Source: Pigmentiphaga aceris | GTDB lineage: Bacteria > Pseudomonadota > Gammaproteobacteria > Burkholderiales > Burkholderiaceae_B | Direction of reading: 5' to 3' | DNA: 64,000 nucleotides | Assembly (NCBI RefSeq): GCF_008119665.1 | Contig: NZ_CP043046.1 | Coordinates: forward strand, 4,278,001 to 4,342,000 | Shown: positions 17,596 to 26,452 of the stretch, piece by piece | How the letters are laid out: every line of letters begins with the position of its first letter | How positions within the stretch are numbered: the first letter of the stretch is position 1 | Translations under genes and position numbers: made by a program | Notes under the pieces: generated by a model | Told to the model about the DNA's origin: nothing | Seen by the model: the letters and a program-made list of their open reading frames with translations, nothing else | Database searches by the model: none

Positions 17596-18539
17596 GCGAC
17601 GCACGCTCGCCGCGTCACTGGGCGCAACACGCCGAGCGTGGCAGCCTGCTGCTGATGCGTGCCACCGCATGGGGGCTGCGCCTGATCGGCCGGCGCGGCC
17701 TGCGCCCGCTGGTCTATCTGATCGTGCTGTACTTCTTCACCTTCGGTTCAGCAGCGCGCGCCAACATTCGTCAGTATCAGCAGCGACTGGCCGACTGGAG
17801 CGGCCAGCCTGCCTTGCAACCCAGCACCCGCAGCGTATTTGCCCAGTTCATGGCCTTCGGTGACTCCTTGCTGGACAAGCTGGACGCCTGGCACGGCAAG
17901 CTGCGCTGGGATACGGTCACGGTTGAAGACCCGCATCAACTTGCCGCGCAGATGAGCCAGGGCCGGGGCCAGATTCTGATCGGTGCTCACCTGGGCAATC
18001 TGGAAGTCTGCCGTGCGCTGGCCGAACAAGGCGGGCATTGCCGCTTGAACGTACTGGTTCACACCCGCCACGCCGAGAACTTCAACCGCCTGATGAATGA
18101 CGCAGGTGCCAGTCATCTGAACCTGATTCAAGTCAGCGAGCTGGATGCCGCCACCATGCTGCGCCTGAGCGCCTGCATCGAGCGCGGTGAATGGCTTGCG
18201 ATTGCGGGTGATCGCATTCCCTTGCATGGCGGCCGGGTTGCCGAGGTGGATTTTCTGGGCGCACGCGCACACCTGCCGCAAGGGCCTTATCTGCTGGCCG
18301 GCCTGCTGAAATGCCCGCTCAATGCGCTGTTCTGCACACGCAAGGAAAACGGCTTCCGGCTTGTCATGGAGCGCTTCGCCGACCAAGTCGCCTGGGAGCG
18401 CCGCACCCGTGATGCACAGTTGCAAGCCCACGCCCAGCGCTACGCCGACCGGCTGGCGCAGGCATGCCTGGACACGCCCTTGCAGTGGTTCAACTTTTTC
18501 CCATTCTGGAACATCGATGTCTCTTCCCGCCGGTCATGA
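17592..18539 (+). CDS. LpxL/HtrB-type lipid acyltransferase, aryl polyene cluster
   Basis: A 315-residue membrane acyltransferase of the lauroyl/myristoyl transferase family. A hydrophobic segment (GLRPLVYLIVLYFFTFGSAARA) near residues 38-60 anchors it; the HX4E catalytic motif is GAHLGNLEVC, and GEWLAIAGDRIPLHGG follows. In aryl polyene clusters it likely transfers a fatty acyl or the polyene group to a lipid. ATG overlaps the glycosyltransferase stop (ATGA) and the gene overlaps the next one by 23 bases. Confidence 0.87.
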   Translation: MSDARSPRHWAQHAERGSLLLMRATAWGLRLIGRRGLRPLVYLIVLYFFTFGSAARANIRQYQQRLADWSGQPALQPSTRSVFAQFMAFGDSLLDKLDAWHGKLRWDTVTVEDPHQLAAQMSQGRGQILIGAHLGNLEVCRALAEQGGHCRLNVLVHTRHAENFNRLMNDAGASHLNLIQVSELDAATMLRLSACIERGEWLAIAGDRIPLHGGRVAEVDFLGARAHLPQGPYLLAGLLKCPLNALFCTRKENGFRLVMERFADQVAWERRTRDAQLQAHAQRYADRLAQACLDTPLQWFNFFPFWNIDVSSRRS

Positions 18540-20067
18540 CACCGTCGTCTTCGGCCAACACGCCATCACCATCGAACAGGTTGTTGCGCTGGCTCGCCGC
18601 CACGCGCGCGCCCGGCTGCAAGACGATGCGGCGTTCGAACAGCGCATTGCGCGCGGTGCACGTTTCCTGGACAGCCTGCTGACCCGCGAAGGCGTCATCT
18701 ATGGCGTGACGACGGGTTACGGTGACTCTTGCGTGGTGGCGGTGCCGCTGGAACACGTTGAAAGCCTGCCGCAGCATCTGTACACCTTCCACGGTTGCGG
18801 CCTGGGTCGTCACTTCGACGAACCCACCACACGTGCGGTGCTGGCGGTGCGTTTGCAGTCGCTGTGCCAAGGCGTGTCGGGTGTCCGTATGGCCTTGCTG
18901 GAACGACTGTGCGCGTTCCTGGAACACGACATTCTGCCGCTGATCCCGGAAGAAGGCTCGGTGGGGGCAAGCGGTGACCTCACGCCCCTGTCCTATGTCG
19001 CGGCGGCCCTGAGCGGCGAACGGGTGGTTCGCCATGAAGGCCAGGAAACCGATACGGCAGATGTCCACGCCAAGCTGGGCTGGACCGCGCTTACCCTGCG
19101 GCCCAAGGAAGCGCTGGCCTTGATGAACGGCACCGCCGTGATGACCGGCCTGGCCTGCCTGGCCTTCGACCGTGCCGCCTACCTGCTGCAGCTTGCCACC
19201 CGCATTACCGCCATCAACGTGGTGGGCCTGCAAGGCAACCCGGCACATTTCGACGAGACGCTGTTTGCAGCAAAACCCCATCCGGGCATGGTGCAAGTGG
19301 CCGCATGGCTGCGCGGTGACCTGGCCGACGACGGGCGTACCGACGAACCCACCCATCGCCTGCAAGACCGATACTCGCTGCGCTGCGCGCCCCATGTGTT
19401 GGGTGTGCTGGGCGACAGCCTGCCGTGGCTGCGCCAGATGATCGAAACCGAGATCAACAGCGCCAACGACAATCCCATCATTGACGGGGATGCCGAACGC
19501 ATTCTTCACGGCGGCCACTTCTACGGCGGCCATATCGCCTTTGCGATGGACAGCCTGAAGAACCTGGTGGCCAACATTGCCGACCTGCTCGATCGTCAGC
19601 TGGCGCTGCTGGTCGACACCCGCTACAACCACGGGCTGCCATCCAACCTGTCGGGCGCACCGGCCGATCGCGCGATGATCAACCACGGTTTCAAGGCCGT
19701 GCAGATCGGGGCCTCGGCCTGGACGGCAGAGGCGCTGAAGAACACCATGCCGGCCAGCGTGTTTTCGCGATCCACGGAATGCCATAACCAGGACAAGGTC
19801 AGCATGGGCACCATCGCCGCGCGCGACGCGATCCGGGTGCTGGAACTGACCGAACAAGTGGCCGCCGCCACCCTGCTGGCAGGCAATCAGGCGCTGTGGC
19901 TGCGCAGCCAGCAAGTGCCCACCGCCGTGCTGCCCGCCGCCCTGTTGCCCATGCACGAGCGTCTGAGCCAGGACTTCGCGCCGGTGATCGAAGACCGCGC
20001 GCTGGAACCCGACCTGCGCCGTTGCCTGACCCATATCCGGGAACAGGCCTGGAGCCTGTATGCGTAA
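18517..20067 (+). CDS. Aromatic amino acid ammonia-lyase (HAL/TAL family), aryl polyene cluster
   Basis: A 516-residue lyase with the self-formed MIO electrophile: the Ala151-Ser152-Gly153 triad is in SVGASGDLTPLS. Other active-site blocks are intact: YGVTTGYGDS near residue 65, the NGTAVMTG motif, and RYSLRCAPHVLG. The pair that sets substrate preference reads Phe-His (YTFHGCGLG), unlike Ser-His of histidine lyases, His-Leu of Rhodobacter tyrosine lyase, or Phe-Leu of phenylalanine lyases. Cluster position suggests that it makes a cinnamate-type starter from tyrosine or phenylalanine for the ligase. The start at 18517 overlaps the preceding gene. Confidence 0.88.
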   Translation: MSLPAGHDTVVFGQHAITIEQVVALARRHARARLQDDAAFEQRIARGARFLDSLLTREGVIYGVTTGYGDSCVVAVPLEHVESLPQHLYTFHGCGLGRHFDEPTTRAVLAVRLQSLCQGVSGVRMALLERLCAFLEHDILPLIPEEGSVGASGDLTPLSYVAAALSGERVVRHEGQETDTADVHAKLGWTALTLRPKEALALMNGTAVMTGLACLAFDRAAYLLQLATRITAINVVGLQGNPAHFDETLFAAKPHPGMVQVAAWLRGDLADDGRTDEPTHRLQDRYSLRCAPHVLGVLGDSLPWLRQMIETEINSANDNPIIDGDAERILHGGHFYGGHIAFAMDSLKNLVANIADLLDRQLALLVDTRYNHGLPSNLSGAPADRAMINHGFKAVQIGASAWTAEALKNTMPASVFSRSTECHNQDKVSMGTIAARDAIRVLELTEQVAAATLLAGNQALWLRSQQVPTAVLPAALLPMHERLSQDFAPVIEDRALEPDLRRCLTHIREQAWSLYA

Positions 20068-20509
20068 GAAAGGTGTGTTGAGCGCAGCCATCGAGCTGCA
20101 AGTGCCCTTCTTCGACGTCGACATGATGCAGATCGTGTGGCACGGGCATTACGTCAAATATCTGGAACAAGCCCGCTGCGCCTTGTTCGAACGCTTCGAT
20201 TACGGCTACGCCAAGATGGTCGAATCCGGCTTTGGCTGGCCGATCATCGACATTCAGCTGCGCTATGTGCAGGGTGCCACCTGCGGCCAGATGATTCGCG
20301 TGCAGGCCGACCTGGTGGAATGGCAGAACCGGGTGAAGGTCAACTACCTGATCACCGACGTGGCCAGCGGCACACGTCTGACCCGGGCAAGCTCGGTGCA
20401 GGTTGCGGTGGACATGCACACGCGTGAAATGCTGTTTGCGTCGCCGCCCGCGCTGACCGACCGCATTGACCACTTGCTGGCATCACTGCCAAAACAGGAA
20501 TCGGCATGA
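20060..20509 (+). CDS. 4HBT-type acyl thioesterase, aryl polyene cluster
   Basis: A 149-residue hotdog-fold thioesterase (ApeK-like). The family signature PFFDVDMMQIVWHGHYVKYLEQAR contains the catalytic aspartate of the 4-hydroxybenzoyl-CoA thioesterase group. It may release the finished polyene from the ACP or remove mis-primed starters. It overlaps the lyase gene by 8 bases and the LolA-like gene by 4. Confidence 0.88.
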   Translation: MRKKGVLSAAIELQVPFFDVDMMQIVWHGHYVKYLEQARCALFERFDYGYAKMVESGFGWPIIDIQLRYVQGATCGQMIRVQADLVEWQNRVKVNYLITDVASGTRLTRASSVQVAVDMHTREMLFASPPALTDRIDHLLASLPKQESA

Positions 20510-21156
20510 CGCAACACCGCCCGGCCTTGTTGCGCCCTGCATCCGTCCTACTGGCTCGTCGCAGCGCACTGGTTGCCCTGGGAATTACCGCCCTGCTGGG
20601 CAGCCTGCCCGCCCACGCGCTGGACCTTGACCAGTTGGCGGCGCAACTGTCATCCGTGCCCCTGGTGCATGGCAAGTTCGTGCAGGAAAAACACCTGCGC
20701 GGCCTGCCCAAGCCCTTGCTCAGCCAAGGACGCTTTGTGCTGGAACGTGCACACGGCATGTTGTGGTTGATGGAAACCCCCGTCAAACAGGACTACCGCA
20801 TCGTGCCGGCCGGCATTGAACAACGCACGCCCGAAGGCTGGAAGCCGATCCGCCAGCAAGCCGGCATGGCCCAGCAAAGCCGCTTGTTCACTGCCGTGCT
20901 GCAAGGCGACCGCAGCGCACTGGAACGCGATTTCAGCCTGACGCTGAGCACACCGGCTTCCGGCTGGCAGTTGGACCTGGTACCGAAGTCGGCCTTGCTC
21001 AAGCAGATTTTCACCAGCATCAAGATCACCGGCACCAAGTATGTGGAACGCATCGAAATGAGCGAGACGCAGGGCGACAGCACGGTGGTGCGTATGGTCG
21101 ACAGCAATGCCTCGCAGCCGCTGACGGCGCAGGAAAAGGACGATCTTGGTCTCTGA
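20506..21156 (+). CDS. LolA-like periplasmic lipid carrier, aryl polyene cluster
   Basis: A 216-residue exported protein related to the lipoprotein carrier LolA (ApeJ-like). The signal peptide (SALVALGITALLGSLPAHA, about residues 20-38) is followed by LDLDQLAAQLSSVPLVHGKFVQEK and GRFVLERAHGMLWLMETP, the usual LolA start. In these clusters it should move the lipid-linked polyene across the periplasm to the outer membrane. It is coupled to the exporter gene, whose TTG start lies inside it. Confidence 0.87.
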   Translation: MTQHRPALLRPASVLLARRSALVALGITALLGSLPAHALDLDQLAAQLSSVPLVHGKFVQEKHLRGLPKPLLSQGRFVLERAHGMLWLMETPVKQDYRIVPAGIEQRTPEGWKPIRQQAGMAQQSRLFTAVLQGDRSALERDFSLTLSTPASGWQLDLVPKSALLKQIFTSIKITGTKYVERIEMSETQGDSTVVRMVDSNASQPLTAQEKDDLGL

Positions 21157-23491
21157 ACGTCTGGCGCTGCGCGCCTTCCTGGTCCTGCTTGTGGTGATGT
21201 TGGCGACCGCTGCCTGGCAGTGGCGCGGGGCCGCGCCGGTATCGGCCAATCTGCTTGAACTGTTGCCCGACGAGATGCCCTCGCAGGTCGAACAGCAAGC
21301 CGTCACGCGCATCGAAGAACCGCTGAACCGCGAGCTGCTGGTCTTGGTCGGCCACGCGGATCGGGACCGTGCCCTGAAGCTTGCCGAGACCTTGCAGGCC
21401 CAGTGGGCGCAGCACGCCATCTTCGACAAGGTGCAATGGCAGTTCCAGCCCGACCTCGACGGTTTGCGCAAGCAGTTGCTGGCCGGCCGCTTGGCCTACC
21501 TGCCCGCAGCAGATGCCGTGCAACTGGCGCAAGACCCGCACGCCTTCTTCCAGGCACGCGCCGCTGAACTGCAAAACCCGTTCGGCGCGGTCAGTCCGGT
21601 TGCTGCCCAGGACGACTGGCTGGGCTTGAGCGGACGCATTCTGAAAGGCCTGGTCAACCCCACCCGCATGCAGACCGACCTGGGCACGGGCGCACTGGTC
21701 AGCGAGTACGACGGCAAGTACTGGACGCTGCTGCGCGGTCATACCAAGGTCAACGCCTTCGACCTGCAAGTTCCTGCCCAGGCTGCTGAACTGGTGCAAC
21801 AGGCGCGTGATTTGGTCGGTGCCGACAACGGCACTGTACTGGCCACGGGCGGCATGCTGTACGCCGCCGCTGCCAGTGACCAGGCCAAGCGCGAGATGTC
21901 CTTGATGGGCAGTATTGCCACCGCAGGCAGCCTGTTGCTGCTGCTGGGCAGCTTCCGCCGCTGGCGTGCCGTGATGGTGTTGATTCCCGTTGCAGCCGGC
22001 AGCCTGAGCGGCCTGGTGATCTGCGTGGCCGTCTTCGGCAAGATCCATGTGCTGACCCTGGTACTGGGCATGAGCCTGACCGGGGTGACCATCGATTACG
22101 CCATGCATTACCTCAGCAAGAGCTTCACGCTGCGCCCCTGGAACGTGCGGCGGGCGCTTGAACTGGTGTTGCCGGGACTGACGCTCAGCATGCTGACCAG
22201 TTCGCTGGGTTACCTGACGCTGGCCTGGGCACCGTTCCCCGCCCTGCGTCAGATTGCCGTCTTTTCGATTGCCAGCCTGGCGGGCGCATACCTGTGCGCA
22301 ATCTGCCTGTTGCCGCCCTTGCTGAAGGGCTTCAAGCCGGCCGCCCACAGCCATCTGCTGACGGTGTCGCAGTTCCTGGTGCGGAGCCAGCGCAAGATCC
22401 GCCGCCTGCGCTCATACACCAGCCTGGCACTGCTGTTGTTGCTGGGCCTGGGCGGCATTTTGATGCTGAACGCTCAGGATGACCTGCGTCAGTGGGTTGC
22501 CCCCTCACGTGCATTGCAGGAAGAAGCACGTCAGGTGTCGATGATTACAGGCTACCAGCCGACCAGTCAGTTCTTCCTGGTAAGCGGCGCAACCGAAGAC
22601 GAAGTCCTGCAACGTCAGGCAGCCCTGTCGGCACGGTTGGACAAGGCGCGCAGTGCAGGCGGGTTGCAAGGCTATCGCTCGGTCGATCAGCTGGTATCGC
22701 CAGTGGCCAATCAGCAGGCGTTGGCCAAGACCTTGGCGGGACTTCCCGCCGATGCGTTGGCCCCGCTGAGCGCACTGGGTGTGCCGGACGAGGCATTGCG
22801 CCAGGAAATCGATCGATTGCGCGCGCTCGCCCCGGTTGCGCCCAGCCAGGCCTTGGCAGGCCCGCTGGGAGAACTGTGGCGTCCGTTGTGGATGCAGACG
22901 CCCGATGGTTTTGCGGGCCTGACCAGTCTGCAAGGCCGTGTCGGCAGCGCTGAGCTGGCAGCGCTTGGCAAAGACCTGCCAGGCGTCAAACTGGTGGATC
23001 GGCTGGGCAGCCTGACCGAGCTGTTCTCGGCCACACGCCAGACCGCGTCTTGGTTGATGGGCGCAGCCTGCCTGGTCATGGGCGGCTTGCTGTGCTTCTA
23101 CTTCGGACTGCGCGACGGGATGAACATCCTCGCCGTGCCGGTCACGAGCATCGTGCTGACGCTGGGCGTGCTGGGTTACACCGGCCAGCCGCTGACCTTG
23201 TTCGTGTTGTTCGGGCTGATCTTGGTGCTGACCATCGGCGTCGACTACGCCATCTTCATGTTCGAGAGCATCGCCGGCCGCTCCACCACCCTGGCCGGGG
23301 TGATTCTCGACGCAGGCACCACTTTGCTGTCATTTGGCCTGCTGGCACTGAGCGAAACACCCGCCGTGCGCAGCTTCGGCATGGCCGTCGGCCTTGGCAT
23401 CACCTTCTGTTTCCTGCTCTCGCCCTGGACCGGCCAGCACCATGCGCGCCGCTCCACGATTACTACCCTCGCACGCCCCAAGACCCTCTGA
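21146..23491 (+). CDS. MMPL/RND-type lipid exporter, aryl polyene cluster
   Basis: A 781-residue inner-membrane exporter with the two-bundle MMPL layout: one N-terminal span, a large periplasmic loop (residues about 35-240), five spans (SLMGSIATAGSLLLLLGSF through AVFSIASLAGAYLCAICLL), then a second loop and a second span bundle (ASWLMGAACLVMGGLLCFYF, VLFGLILVLTIGVDYAIFMF). The GVDYAIFMFE motif is family-typical. It is thought to pull the lipid-linked polyene out of the inner membrane. The start is probably TTG with AAGGA ahead, overlapping the LolA-like gene. Confidence 0.88.
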   Translation: MVSERLALRAFLVLLVVMLATAAWQWRGAAPVSANLLELLPDEMPSQVEQQAVTRIEEPLNRELLVLVGHADRDRALKLAETLQAQWAQHAIFDKVQWQFQPDLDGLRKQLLAGRLAYLPAADAVQLAQDPHAFFQARAAELQNPFGAVSPVAAQDDWLGLSGRILKGLVNPTRMQTDLGTGALVSEYDGKYWTLLRGHTKVNAFDLQVPAQAAELVQQARDLVGADNGTVLATGGMLYAAAASDQAKREMSLMGSIATAGSLLLLLGSFRRWRAVMVLIPVAAGSLSGLVICVAVFGKIHVLTLVLGMSLTGVTIDYAMHYLSKSFTLRPWNVRRALELVLPGLTLSMLTSSLGYLTLAWAPFPALRQIAVFSIASLAGAYLCAICLLPPLLKGFKPAAHSHLLTVSQFLVRSQRKIRRLRSYTSLALLLLLGLGGILMLNAQDDLRQWVAPSRALQEEARQVSMITGYQPTSQFFLVSGATEDEVLQRQAALSARLDKARSAGGLQGYRSVDQLVSPVANQQALAKTLAGLPADALAPLSALGVPDEALRQEIDRLRALAPVAPSQALAGPLGELWRPLWMQTPDGFAGLTSLQGRVGSAELAALGKDLPGVKLVDRLGSLTELFSATRQTASWLMGAACLVMGGLLCFYFGLRDGMNILAVPVTSIVLTLGVLGYTGQPLTLFVLFGLILVLTIGVDYAIFMFESIAGRSTTLAGVILDAGTTLLSFGLLALSETPAVRSFGMAVGLGITFCFLLSPWTGQHHARRSTITTLARPKTL

Positions 23492-23496
23492 CGCCA

Positions 23497-24231
23497 ATGC
23501 ATACGCCCGGTACCCACTCCCCTTCAAACTATGTTCCGGAAACGTCTTTCGGCGTCTGGTTCCTGCGCACCCACGTCTGGCAGCACCATGTCCTGCGTGT
23601 GGCGATCGAAGACCTCGACAAGCTGGCAATGCGCCTGAACGACGGCCCGCTTCGGGGTGGCACCTTACTGGACGTGGGCTGCGGCCAGGGCAAATCACTG
23701 GGGCTGCTGACCCGCAAGTTCAAACCTGACACGCTGATCGGCCTGGACAGTCACGGTGAAAGTCTGGCGGAAGCTCAACAGGAAATCGACCGACAAAAAC
23801 TGTCGGCCCGCTTGATCGAAGGCGACTGCACCCAGATCGCGCTGCCCGACAACAGCATCGACGTGCTGTTCTGCCACCAGACCTTTCATCATCTGGTCGA
23901 CCAGCAGACGGCACTGAACGAGTTCTACCGGGTGCTGAAACCGGGTGGCGTGTTGCTGTTTGCCGAATCAACCAAGGCTTACATCGATACCTGGGTAATC
24001 CGCTTACTCTTCCGGCATCCGATGGAAGTGCAGAAAAGCGCCGAGGAATACCTGGCGATGATGCGCAACATGGGGTTTGCGTTCGACGCAGCCCATGTTT
24101 CTTACCCCTATTTGTGGTGGAGTCGTTCCAGCGATTTCGGTTTGCTCGAACGCTTCGGGCTGCGCGCGCCCCCGCCGCCGGGCAAGCGTGAAGAAACGCT
24201 GGTGAATCTCGCCGCACGCAAGCCTTACTGA
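23497..24231 (+). CDS. SAM-dependent methyltransferase, aryl polyene cluster
   Basis: A 244-residue class I methyltransferase. Motif I is LLDVGCGQGKSLGLL, followed by the acidic residue of the second strand (LIGLDSHGES), IALPDNSIDVLFCHQTFHHL and the post-motif RVLKPGGVLLF. It may methylate the aryl head group or an end group of the polyene; methylated aryl rings are known in characterised aryl polyenes. It lies 5 bases after the exporter gene. Acceptor not determinable from sequence. Confidence 0.88.
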   Translation: MHTPGTHSPSNYVPETSFGVWFLRTHVWQHHVLRVAIEDLDKLAMRLNDGPLRGGTLLDVGCGQGKSLGLLTRKFKPDTLIGLDSHGESLAEAQQEIDRQKLSARLIEGDCTQIALPDNSIDVLFCHQTFHHLVDQQTALNEFYRVLKPGGVLLFAESTKAYIDTWVIRLLFRHPMEVQKSAEEYLAMMRNMGFAFDAAHVSYPYLWWSRSSDFGLLERFGLRAPPPPGKREETLVNLAARKPY

Positions 24232-24242
24232 AAAAAATCACC

Positions 24243-24749
24243 GTGCGTAGATTGCTACTTTCCCTGCTGGTTTTGCTTGCTGCGTGCAGCACCGCACCTA
24301 CCTTGCCCACCGCAATGCCCGCGCTGGACTTGCCGGTGCAATTGCTCATTCAGAAACAGACCGCGCAAGAGGCTCGCGACCTGATTCTGGTGGTGCAGCA
24401 AGACCCGGCTGGACTGCGCTGGTCGCTGCTCGACCCGATTGGCATGCCGCTCGCGCGCCAGTTGCTGCAAGACGGCGCGTGGTCCAACGACGGGCTGGTG
24501 CCGCCCAACCCCGACGCACACGCCTTGTTTGCCGCGCTGCTGTTCGCCTGGACACCGGGAAAAGACCTTGCGATTAGCTATCCAGCCGGAAGCTGGAAAC
24601 AGGAATCTGCGACCACGCGCAGCCTTTGGCAAGACGGAGAAAAGCGCTGGGATGTGGTCTATGCCGATGCAAGCATGCAGCGTTTCACACTGCGCGCTGT
24701 TGATGGCACCGCATGGCAGGTCGGTCCCTTGCCGGGTGCGGTGAAATGA
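24243..24749 (+). CDS. Outer-membrane-type lipoprotein of aryl polyene cluster (DUF3261-like)
   Basis: A 168-residue lipoprotein. The signal peptide ends in the lipobox LLAACS (Cys at residue 15) and the mature protein has a beta-rich, DUF3261-like pattern (LPVQLLIQKQTAQEARDLILVVQQD; GLRWSLLDPIGMPLARQLLQDG). Such lipoproteins are fixed members of aryl polyene operons, probably receiving the lipid-linked polyene at the outer membrane. The start is GTG. It overlaps the following ketosynthase by 4 bases. Confidence 0.82.
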   Translation: MRRLLLSLLVLLAACSTAPTLPTAMPALDLPVQLLIQKQTAQEARDLILVVQQDPAGLRWSLLDPIGMPLARQLLQDGAWSNDGLVPPNPDAHALFAALLFAWTPGKDLAISYPAGSWKQESATTRSLWQDGEKRWDVVYADASMQRFTLRAVDGTAWQVGPLPGAVK

Positions 24750-25927
24750 GCGCCTACCTGAACGCACTTGGCGTCATCTGCGCGCTGGGCCGCGGGCATA
24801 CCGACGTGCGCACGGCCTTGCTGGCGGGCGACACGCGCGGCATGTCCATGTGCAACACCTGGCTGGACCAGGGCGTGTCCTGCTTTGGCACGATCGATCT
24901 TCCCTTGCCAGAGGTGCCCGCACACCTGGCCATGCACGACAGCCGCAACAACCGTGTGTTGCTCGCGGCCGCGCAAGACATCGAAGATGCCGCCCGTGCC
25001 GCCGTCGCGCGTTACGGCGCACATCGTGTCGGCGTGGTGCTGGGCACCAGCACGTCGGGCATCCTGGAATCCGAGTCGGCAATCGAAACCTATGTGCACA
25101 CCGGGGAACGGTCCACGTCTTATGCCTACCGTCGCCAGACCCTGAACGGCCCCGCGCGTTTCCTGGCCGACTGGTTGGCCATCACCGGCCCCGCTTATAT
25201 GATTTCCACCGCCTGCACGTCCAGCGCCAAGGCCTTGGCCAGTGCCCGCCGACTGCTGAACATGGATGTGTGTGATGTGGTGCTGTGCGGTGGTGTAGAC
25301 ACCTTGTGCCGGCTGACCGCGAACGGTTTTGCGTCGCTCGAAGCCATGTCGTCCGAGCGCAGCAACCCGTTCTCGGCGAACCGCACTGGCATCAATCTGG
25401 GTGAAGCCGCCGCGTTGTTCCTGATGAGCCGCGAGCCAGCAAGCGTTGCCTTGCTTGGCACCGGTGCAGGATCGGACGCCCATCATATGTCCTCGCCCGA
25501 TCCGACCGGCGCAGGGGCGGCACGCAGCATGCGCGCGGCCTTGGCCGACGCCGGGCTGGCACCGGACGCGATTGGTTATCTGAACCTGCACGGCACCGGC
25601 ACGCCACACAACGACGCCATGGAAAGCCTGGCGGTGGCGGAGGTGTTCGGCAGCCAACTGCTTTGTTCGTCCACCAAACCACTCAGCGGCCACACGCTGG
25701 GGGCGGCCGGTGCACTGGAAGCCGCGTTCTGCTGGCTGACACTGGCCGACAATCCCGGCAACCGGGTTCCCCCGCACCGCTGGGATGCAATCGCCGACCC
25801 GGCACTTCCGCTCCTGAACTTTGCCCGCCCTGGCGCGCAACTGGCACAAGATGCCCGTTACCTGCTCAGCAACTCGTTCGCGTTCGGCGGCAACAACACA
25901 AGCCTGATCCTCGGGAGCCCCGCATGA
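24746..25927 (+). CDS. Beta-ketoacyl-ACP synthase, aryl polyene cluster (first full ketosynthase)
   Basis: A 393-residue condensing enzyme with the complete catalytic set: Cys157 in ISTACTSSAKAL, His282 in NLHGTGTPHND, and His316 in PLSGHTLGAAGALEA. It extends an ACP-bound acyl chain with malonyl units. It is one of two full ketosynthases in the cluster (ApeO-like by position); this one is more divergent from FabF, so it could use a specialised acceptor. It overlaps both its neighbours by 4 bases. Confidence 0.9.
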   Translation: MSAYLNALGVICALGRGHTDVRTALLAGDTRGMSMCNTWLDQGVSCFGTIDLPLPEVPAHLAMHDSRNNRVLLAAAQDIEDAARAAVARYGAHRVGVVLGTSTSGILESESAIETYVHTGERSTSYAYRRQTLNGPARFLADWLAITGPAYMISTACTSSAKALASARRLLNMDVCDVVLCGGVDTLCRLTANGFASLEAMSSERSNPFSANRTGINLGEAAALFLMSREPASVALLGTGAGSDAHHMSSPDPTGAGAARSMRAALADAGLAPDAIGYLNLHGTGTPHNDAMESLAVAEVFGSQLLCSSTKPLSGHTLGAAGALEAAFCWLTLADNPGNRVPPHRWDAIADPALPLLNFARPGAQLAQDARYLLSNSFAFGGNNTSLILGSPA

Positions 25928-26418
25928 ACCATGCGCAACCTGGCCGGGACGCCCCGGCGCTGGACCCAGACACTGCCCTGATTCCGGTCGACGAACTGGT
26001 CCCGCATTCCGGCGACATGGTGCTGATCGACCAGATACTGGCCTGCGCTGAGAACACCTTGTCTGCCCGCGTCGTGATCGCGCCCGGTGGCCTGTTCAAC
26101 CATGCCGACGGCAGCGTGCCCGCCTGGCTGGGTCTGGAATTGATGGCGCAGAGCATTGCCGCCTGGGCCGGTTGGCACGCCCGGCAGGAACAGCGCCCGG
26201 TGCAGCTGGGCTTCCTGCTTGGCACCCGCAACTACAACTGCAGCGTCGACCGTTTTACGGTTGGTACAGAACTGCGGATCGACATCGACCGCAGCCTGCA
26301 AGACGACAGTGGCATCGCGGTTTTCGAATGCAACATCCACGGCCCGGACCTGCTCGCCTCAGCGCGGGTGAATGTGTTCCAGCCGACCGATGCCGCGCAA
26401 TACCTTCAAGAATCCTGA
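25924..26418 (+). CDS. 3-hydroxyacyl-ACP dehydratase (hotdog), aryl polyene cluster
   Basis: A 164-residue dehydratase of the ApeP/FabZ-like type. The N-terminal block VDELVPHSGDMVLIDQIL contains the catalytic histidine region, and LGLELMAQSIAAWAGWHA has the acidic residue of the central helix. It removes water from the 3-hydroxyacyl-ACP to extend the conjugated polyene. With the dehydratase domain fused to the ligase it gives the cluster two dehydratases. Confidence 0.86.
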   Translation: MNHAQPGRDAPALDPDTALIPVDELVPHSGDMVLIDQILACAENTLSARVVIAPGGLFNHADGSVPAWLGLELMAQSIAAWAGWHARQEQRPVQLGFLLGTRNYNCSVDRFTVGTELRIDIDRSLQDDSGIAVFECNIHGPDLLASARVNVFQPTDAAQYLQES

Positions 26419-26452
26419 TTTCCAGACATATCTGAACTTCCCGACCGATACC

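Noticed and set aside
18490..20124. A 544-codon open frame on the minus strand opposite the ammonia lyase
   Set aside because: Shadow of a high-GC gene; no motifs, no ribosome binding site, and the plus-strand protein has full catalytic motifs.
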